From SKLM01 sp964421785 (GTDB lineage Bacteria > Chloroflexota > Anaerolineae > B4-G1): a stretch of DNA of 8,677 nt. The translations under genes were made by a program, and so were the position numbers. The stretch is from assembly GCA_964421785.1 (NCBI GenBank), contig CAYQZG010000164.1, positions 1 through 8,677 on the forward strand, written 5' to 3'. Position 1 is the stretch's first letter. Every line of letters begins with the position of its first letter. The notes under the pieces are model-generated. The model was not told where the DNA came from. It did no database searches and worked only from the letters and a program-made list of their open reading frames with translations. This document shows positions 6,020 to 8,677 of this stretch, one piece after another.

Positions 6020-7078
6020 ATGAAACGAGCTCTAGTCTGCGGCGCCGGTGGCTTCATCGGCGGACATCTGATCAAGAAACTGAAGCGCGAGGGATATTGG
6101 GTCCGCGGCGTCGATCTCAAACAGCACGAGTTCGCCGAGACCGAGGCCGACGAGTTCATGCTCCTCGACCTGCGCGAGCCTCACAACTGCTGGCAGGCGC
6201 TCAACCTGACGTCTGGCCATGCTGAGCCTGTCGAAGGGGCTCTCGGGGCCAGGACCTTCGACGAGGTCTACCAGCTGGCCGCCGACATGGGCGGGATGGG
6301 CTTCATCCACTCCGCCGAGTGCGACATCATGCACAACAGCGCGCTCATCAATATCCACATGATCGACGCCGCCACCCGCCTCGGCGTCCCCCGCTACTTC
6401 TTCTCCTCCTCCGCCTGCGTCTACCGCGACATGCAGCCCGGCGAACCGGCGCTGACCGAGGACGACGTCTTCCCCGCTATGCCCGACAACGAATACGGTT
6501 GGGAGAAGCTCTACGCCGAGCGCATGGCACAGGCCTACGCCCGCAACTACCCCATCCGTGTGCGCATCGCGCGCTTCCAGAACTGCTACGGACCCGAGGG
6601 GACCTGGCGAGGCGGCCGCGAGAAGGCCCCGGCCGCCATCTGCCGCAAGGTGGCCATGGCTGAGGACGGTGGCACCATCCCCGTCTGGGGCGATGGCACC
6701 GCCGTGCGCGGCTTCACCTACGTCGACGACCTCGTCGATGGCATCTACATGCTCATGCAAGCCAACTCGGAGGACTGGCAAGGCCAAGAAACGTTGGAAG
6801 GTTCCAACGTTCAAACGTCGTTCGTCGCCAACATCGGCACCGAGGAGTATGTCACCGTCAACGAGCTGGTGGAGACGGTCATCGACATCTCCGGCAAGGA
6901 GATCCAGGTCGAGCACGTCGAGGGGCCCGTGGGCGTGCAGGCCCGCAACTTCAGCCACGCCCGCATGCACGAGCTGGGCTGGGAGGCCCAGACCACCCTC
7001 CGCGACGGCATCGAGCGCACCTACCGCTGGATCGAGGAGCAGGTCCGCGCTGTCTACGGGCAGCAGGAGACAGGCTAG
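6020..7078 (+). CDS. NAD-dependent sugar epimerase, GDP-mannose 3,5-epimerase-like (SDR family)
   Basis: The 352-residue extended SDR enzyme opens with the Rossmann motif CGAGGFIGGHL (G8, G11, G14). It follows plant GDP-mannose 3,5-epimerase closely in pattern: LAADMGGMGFI at 87-96, SSACVY at 130-135 with C133, YGWEK with Y159 and K163, RFQNCYGPEGTW at 185-196, GGREKAPAAICRK at 198-210 with K202, then WGDGTAVRGFTYVDD and NIGTEEYVTVNE. The Cys and Lys that serve as acid/base in that family, and the Tyr-Lys pair, are all present. The likely reaction is epimerisation of an NDP-hexose in the cytoplasm for surface polysaccharide, but bacterial members may use other substrates. Two extra segments relative to the plant enzyme, about 62-78 and 251-268, coincide with short DNA repeats (CTGAGCCTGTCGAAGG and an octamer palindrome). 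Both are in frame and in likely surface loops. The stop lies 10 bases before the dehydrogenase start, so the two genes form an operon. Confidence 0.93.
   Translation: MKRALVCGAGGFIGGHLIKKLKREGYWVRGVDLKQHEFAETEADEFMLLDLREPHNCWQALNLTSGHAEPVEGALGARTFDEVYQLAADMGGMGFIHSAECDIMHNSALINIHMIDAATRLGVPRYFFSSSACVYRDMQPGEPALTEDDVFPAMPDNEYGWEKLYAERMAQAYARNYPIRVRIARFQNCYGPEGTWRGGREKAPAAICRKVAMAEDGGTIPVWGDGTAVRGFTYVDDLVDGIYMLMQANSEDWQGQETLEGSNVQTSFVANIGTEEYVTVNELVETVIDISGKEIQVEHVEGPVGVQARNFSHARMHELGWEAQTTLRDGIERTYRWIEEQVRAVYGQQETG
6222..6237. repeat. CTGAGCCTGTCGAAGG element inside the epimerase gene
   Basis: The 16-base element encodes AEPVEG within SGHAEPVEGALGAR, a segment with no counterpart in the plant epimerase, where the chain runs straight from the NCL helix to the DEVYQL-like strand. 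The extra segment is about 17 codons and keeps the frame. A shorter copy lies at 34-44. Confidence 0.7.
6791..6817. repeat. octamer repeat copy 1, palindromic, inside the epimerase gene
   Basis: ACGTTGGAA (6791-6799) and TTCCAACGT (6802-6810) form a perfect 9-base inverted repeat around GG, followed by TCAAACG. The stretch encodes TLEGSNVQT. It belongs to the same family as the arrays at 7104-7163 and 7631-7666, which share the TTCCAAC-GTTCAAAC core. The peptide SNVQT also appears in the dehydrogenase copy. Confidence 0.8.
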
Positions 7079-7088
7079 GGGCCGATCA

Positions 7089-8585
7089 ATGACGATGGAT
7101 GACCAACCTTCAAACCTTCCAACCTTCCAACCTTCCAACTCTCAAACCTTCCAACCTTCCAACGGCGCCGTTAGGCACGTCGTCGTCATCGGTATGGGCT
7201 ACGTCGGTATCCCCTGCGCCGCGCTGCTGGCCGACGTGCCAGGTGTCCGCGTCAGCGGCGTCCAGCGGCGGTCGAAGCGCTCCGGATGGAAGATCGAGTG
7301 CCTCAACAGCGGCAACTCTCCCTTCGAGGGTGACGAGCCGGGGCTCGCCGAGCTCATCCACCGCGTGGCCGTCGAGAAGAGCACCTTCCACGTCACCGAC
7401 GACTACGCCGTCTGTGAGGACGCCGACGTGATCCTCATCGACGTACAGACCCCCACCGACGAGCACCACGTGCCGCGCTACGAATCGCTGCGCAGCGTGA
7501 GCGAGCAGGTCGGACGCCACCTGCAGCCCGATACCCTCGTCGTCATCGAGTCCACCGTCGCCCCCGGCACCACCCAAAACGTCGTCCAACCCATCCTCGA
7601 ACGAGAATCCGGCCTCAAAGCATCAAGCGGTCCAACGTTCCAACGTTCCAACGTTCAAACACGTTTCTTCCTCGCCTTCTCCTACGAGCGGGTGATGCCG
7701 GGCAAGTTGCTCGAGTACATCACCGACTTCCCCCGCGTGGTCGGAGGGATCGACGCGGAGGCCACCCGCCGCGCCGTGGCGCTCTACGAGACCATCGTCA
7801 ACGAGGAGGTCTCCGCCACCGATGCCCTGACCGCCGAGATGTCGAAGGTCATCGAGAACGCCTACCGCGACGTCAACATCGCCTTCGCCAACGAGATAGC
7901 GCTGGCCTGCGAGCGCATGGGCGTGGACGCCTTCGAGATCCGCGATCTGATCAACGCGCGGCCCGACCGAAACGTCCACACACCGGGCGCCGGCGTGGGC
8001 GGCCACTGTCTGCCCAAGGACAGTTGGCTCCTCAAGTACGGCGTCGAGACCTACGGTCGAGATGCGGACTTGGACCGGGAACCTGGGATGTCCAGTTCTG
8101 ACATACGGCTGATCCCCCTGGCGCGGGAGATCAACGATGGGATGCCCGGACACGTGCTCGCCCTCATCCAGGAAGGCCTGAAGGAGGCCGGGCGTGAGCT
8201 GCCCGGGGCGAAGGTCGCCCTGCTGGGCGTCGCCTATCTGGAGAACGCCGACGACACGCGCAACACGCCCGCGGCGGATCTGGCCCAGCTGCTGCTCGAT
8301 CGCGGCGCCGACGTCGTGGCCCACGACCCGCACGTTCGGCCCTCGGACTGGGAGCGCGCGCAGCGCGATGGATGCGATGTCCCCTTGACCAAGAGGCTGG
8401 ACCAGGCGCTGACCGGCGCCGACTGTGCCGCCATCGTGACCGCCCACCGCGAGTACGCCCACCTGACCGTGGATCAACTCCGCTCGACGATGCGCACGCC
8501 GGTGCTGGTGGATGGACGAAACGTCCTCCAGCTGCCGGACGGCACCGATGCCGGCCTCGTCATCCGCGCGGTGGGGAAGGGGTGA
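7089..8585 (+). CDS. nucleotide-sugar 6-dehydrogenase (UDP-ManNAc/UDP-glucose dehydrogenase family)
   Basis: The 498-residue cytoplasmic enzyme oxidises the C6 alcohol of an NDP-sugar to a carboxylate with NAD+. The NAD-binding domain starts after an unusual 28-residue leader, with VVVIGMGYVGIP (GMGYVG 35-40). Then come GWKIECLNSGNSPFEGDEPGL (key GxSP/EPGL region, 67-86), DVQTPTD, ESTVAPGTT (154-162), FLAFSYERVMPG, the central helix with K253 and N257 (MSKVIENAYRDVNIAFANE), and GVGGHCLPKD with catalytic C307. The UDP-binding C-terminal domain shows GVAYLENADDTRNTPA; relatives usually have Lys where this has L384. The KIE and INDGMP patterns favour the UDP-N-acetylmannosamine type over UDP-glucose, but the substrate cannot be fixed. 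AGGGG 7 bases upstream supports ATG 7089; ATG 7095 is the alternative. The leader and an insert at about 178-192 are encoded by octamer repeats. Confidence 0.94.
   Translation: MTMDDQPSNLPTFQPSNSQTFQPSNGAVRHVVVIGMGYVGIPCAALLADVPGVRVSGVQRRSKRSGWKIECLNSGNSPFEGDEPGLAELIHRVAVEKSTFHVTDDYAVCEDADVILIDVQTPTDEHHVPRYESLRSVSEQVGRHLQPDTLVVIESTVAPGTTQNVVQPILERESGLKASSGPTFQRSNVQTRFFLAFSYERVMPGKLLEYITDFPRVVGGIDAEATRRAVALYETIVNEEVSATDALTAEMSKVIENAYRDVNIAFANEIALACERMGVDAFEIRDLINARPDRNVHTPGAGVGGHCLPKDSWLLKYGVETYGRDADLDREPGMSSSDIRLIPLAREINDGMPGHVLALIQEGLKEAGRELPGAKVALLGVAYLENADDTRNTPAADLAQLLLDRGADVVAHDPHVRPSDWERAQRDGCDVPLTKRLDQALTGADCAAIVTAHREYAHLTVDQLRSTMRTPVLVDGRNVLQLPDGTDAGLVIRAVGKG
7104..7163. repeat. octamer repeat copy 2 (CCTTCCAA array) at the dehydrogenase N-terminus
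   Basis: About seven imperfect tandem copies of CCTTCCAA/CCTTCAAA run from just after the start codon to 7163. They encode a Gln/Pro/Ser/Asn/Thr leader (QPSNLPTFQPSN...) not found in the family, whose members begin close to the Rossmann strand. The octamer is not a multiple of 3, so the frame is kept by total length and absence of stops. The leader reads in the same phase as the SNVQT peptides of the other copies. Confidence 0.85.
7631..7666. repeat. octamer repeat copy 3 (ACGTTCCA array) inside the dehydrogenase
   Basis: Tandem ACGTTCCA units end in ACGTTCAAAC and encode PTFQRSNVQTR between LERESGLK and FFLAFSYERVMPG. In relatives this loop is only a few residues (for example a GxDF-like link), so about 11-13 residues are extra. 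The 15 bases TTCCAACGTTCAAAC also occur in the epimerase copy, in the same codon phase. Confidence 0.85.
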
Positions 8586-8588
8586 GCG

Positions 8589-8677
8589 GGAAGACACCTC
8601 CCCCCCCTGGGGGGGACTGAGGGGGGGAGGAGGGACTGAGGAGGAAGACACCTCCCCCCCCCTGGGGGGGACTGAGG
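8589..8677. repeat. paired C-run/G-run hairpin repeats after the dehydrogenase
   Basis: Two nearly identical units start at 8589 and 8643 (offset 54). Each reads GGAAGACACCT, then a run of 8-9 C, one T, 7 G, and ACTGAGG. The C and G runs form a perfect hairpin around one T. Between them lies more G-rich DNA (GGGGGGGAGGAGGGACTGAGG-like), giving several G-tracts that could form a quadruplex. The second copy runs to the window edge. No gene is visible in 8586-8677. The structure could stop or pause transcription after the operon, but has no T-run. Confidence 0.75.

Noticed and set aside
6558..7088. N-terminal extension of the dehydrogenase frame through the epimerase gene
   Set aside because: The extension is a Ser/Arg/Pro-rich out-of-frame reading of the epimerase; the ATG at 7089 with AGGGG upstream is the natural start.
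6032..7138. 368-codon open frame on the - strand opposite the epimerase
   Set aside because: Antisense shadow of a strongly conserved enzyme; its Val/Gly/Asp-rich product has no recognisable motif and it runs out into repeat DNA.
7104..7163. CRISPR-like array
   Set aside because: The units are contiguous octamers without unique spacers, and lie inside a coding region.
7623..8651. 342-codon open frame on the - strand opposite the dehydrogenase
   Set aside because: Antisense shadow; starts in the G-run repeat and has no family features.

Overview
The window reads as high-GC DNA from an environmental bacterium, most likely a member of the Chloroflexota (Anaerolineae or Caldilineae type). It appears to come from a draft or metagenome assembly, because it contains a 100-N scaffold gap. 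The lineage guess rests on three things: long Thr-Pro linkers of the TPTNTPTATSTATPT kind, a recurring YLPIIL/FLPIVL/FLPVVA motif near the ends of secreted proteins, and an abundance of short dispersed repeats. No rRNA, tRNA, CRISPR array or transposase is visible. All supported genes lie on the + strand.

Layout: a possible gene tail (3-74) is followed by a mosaic secreted protein (122-1549). This joins a DUF2723-type first membrane helix, a fragment of a glycosidase-like barrel, a cohesin-like domain and a Thr-Pro linker. A small secreted SdrD B-like protein (1572-2039) comes next and overlaps by ATGA with a full-length DUF2723 membrane glycosyltransferase (2036-3583). A secreted glycosidase-like protein with two CARDB domains (3623-5939) follows; its signal-peptide region is expanded by in-frame hairpin repeats and interrupted by the assembly gap. 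After an 80-base spacer with two small inverted repeats and a possible promoter come a GDP-mannose 3,5-epimerase-like enzyme (6020-7078) and a nucleotide-sugar 6-dehydrogenase of the UDP-ManNAc/UDP-Glc dehydrogenase family (7089-8585), only 10 bases apart. The window ends in two copies of a C-run/G-run hairpin repeat.

Functionally this looks like a cell-surface glycan and glycoprotein locus. The last two genes would supply modified or acidic nucleotide sugars. The DUF2723 protein is a polytopic GT-C enzyme and could glycosylate neighbouring exported beta-sandwich or Thr-rich proteins. The glycosidase-like protein would act outside the membrane. This linkage is inference from gene order.

The most unusual signal is the number of short repeats lying inside genes without breaking the reading frame. 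They are a 17-base hairpin (GCCGTCG-TCT-CGACGGC), octamer arrays of TTCCAACC/TTCCAACG type, and a CTGAGCCTGTCGAAGG element. They add 10 to 34 codons at a time to a signal peptide, to two loops of the epimerase, and to the N-terminus and one loop of the dehydrogenase. This resembles in principle the in-frame palindromic elements of Rickettsia, but the sequence families here are different. A second unusual signal is the mosaic first gene, which can be explained as a rearranged paralogue of the DUF2723-glycosidase pair downstream.
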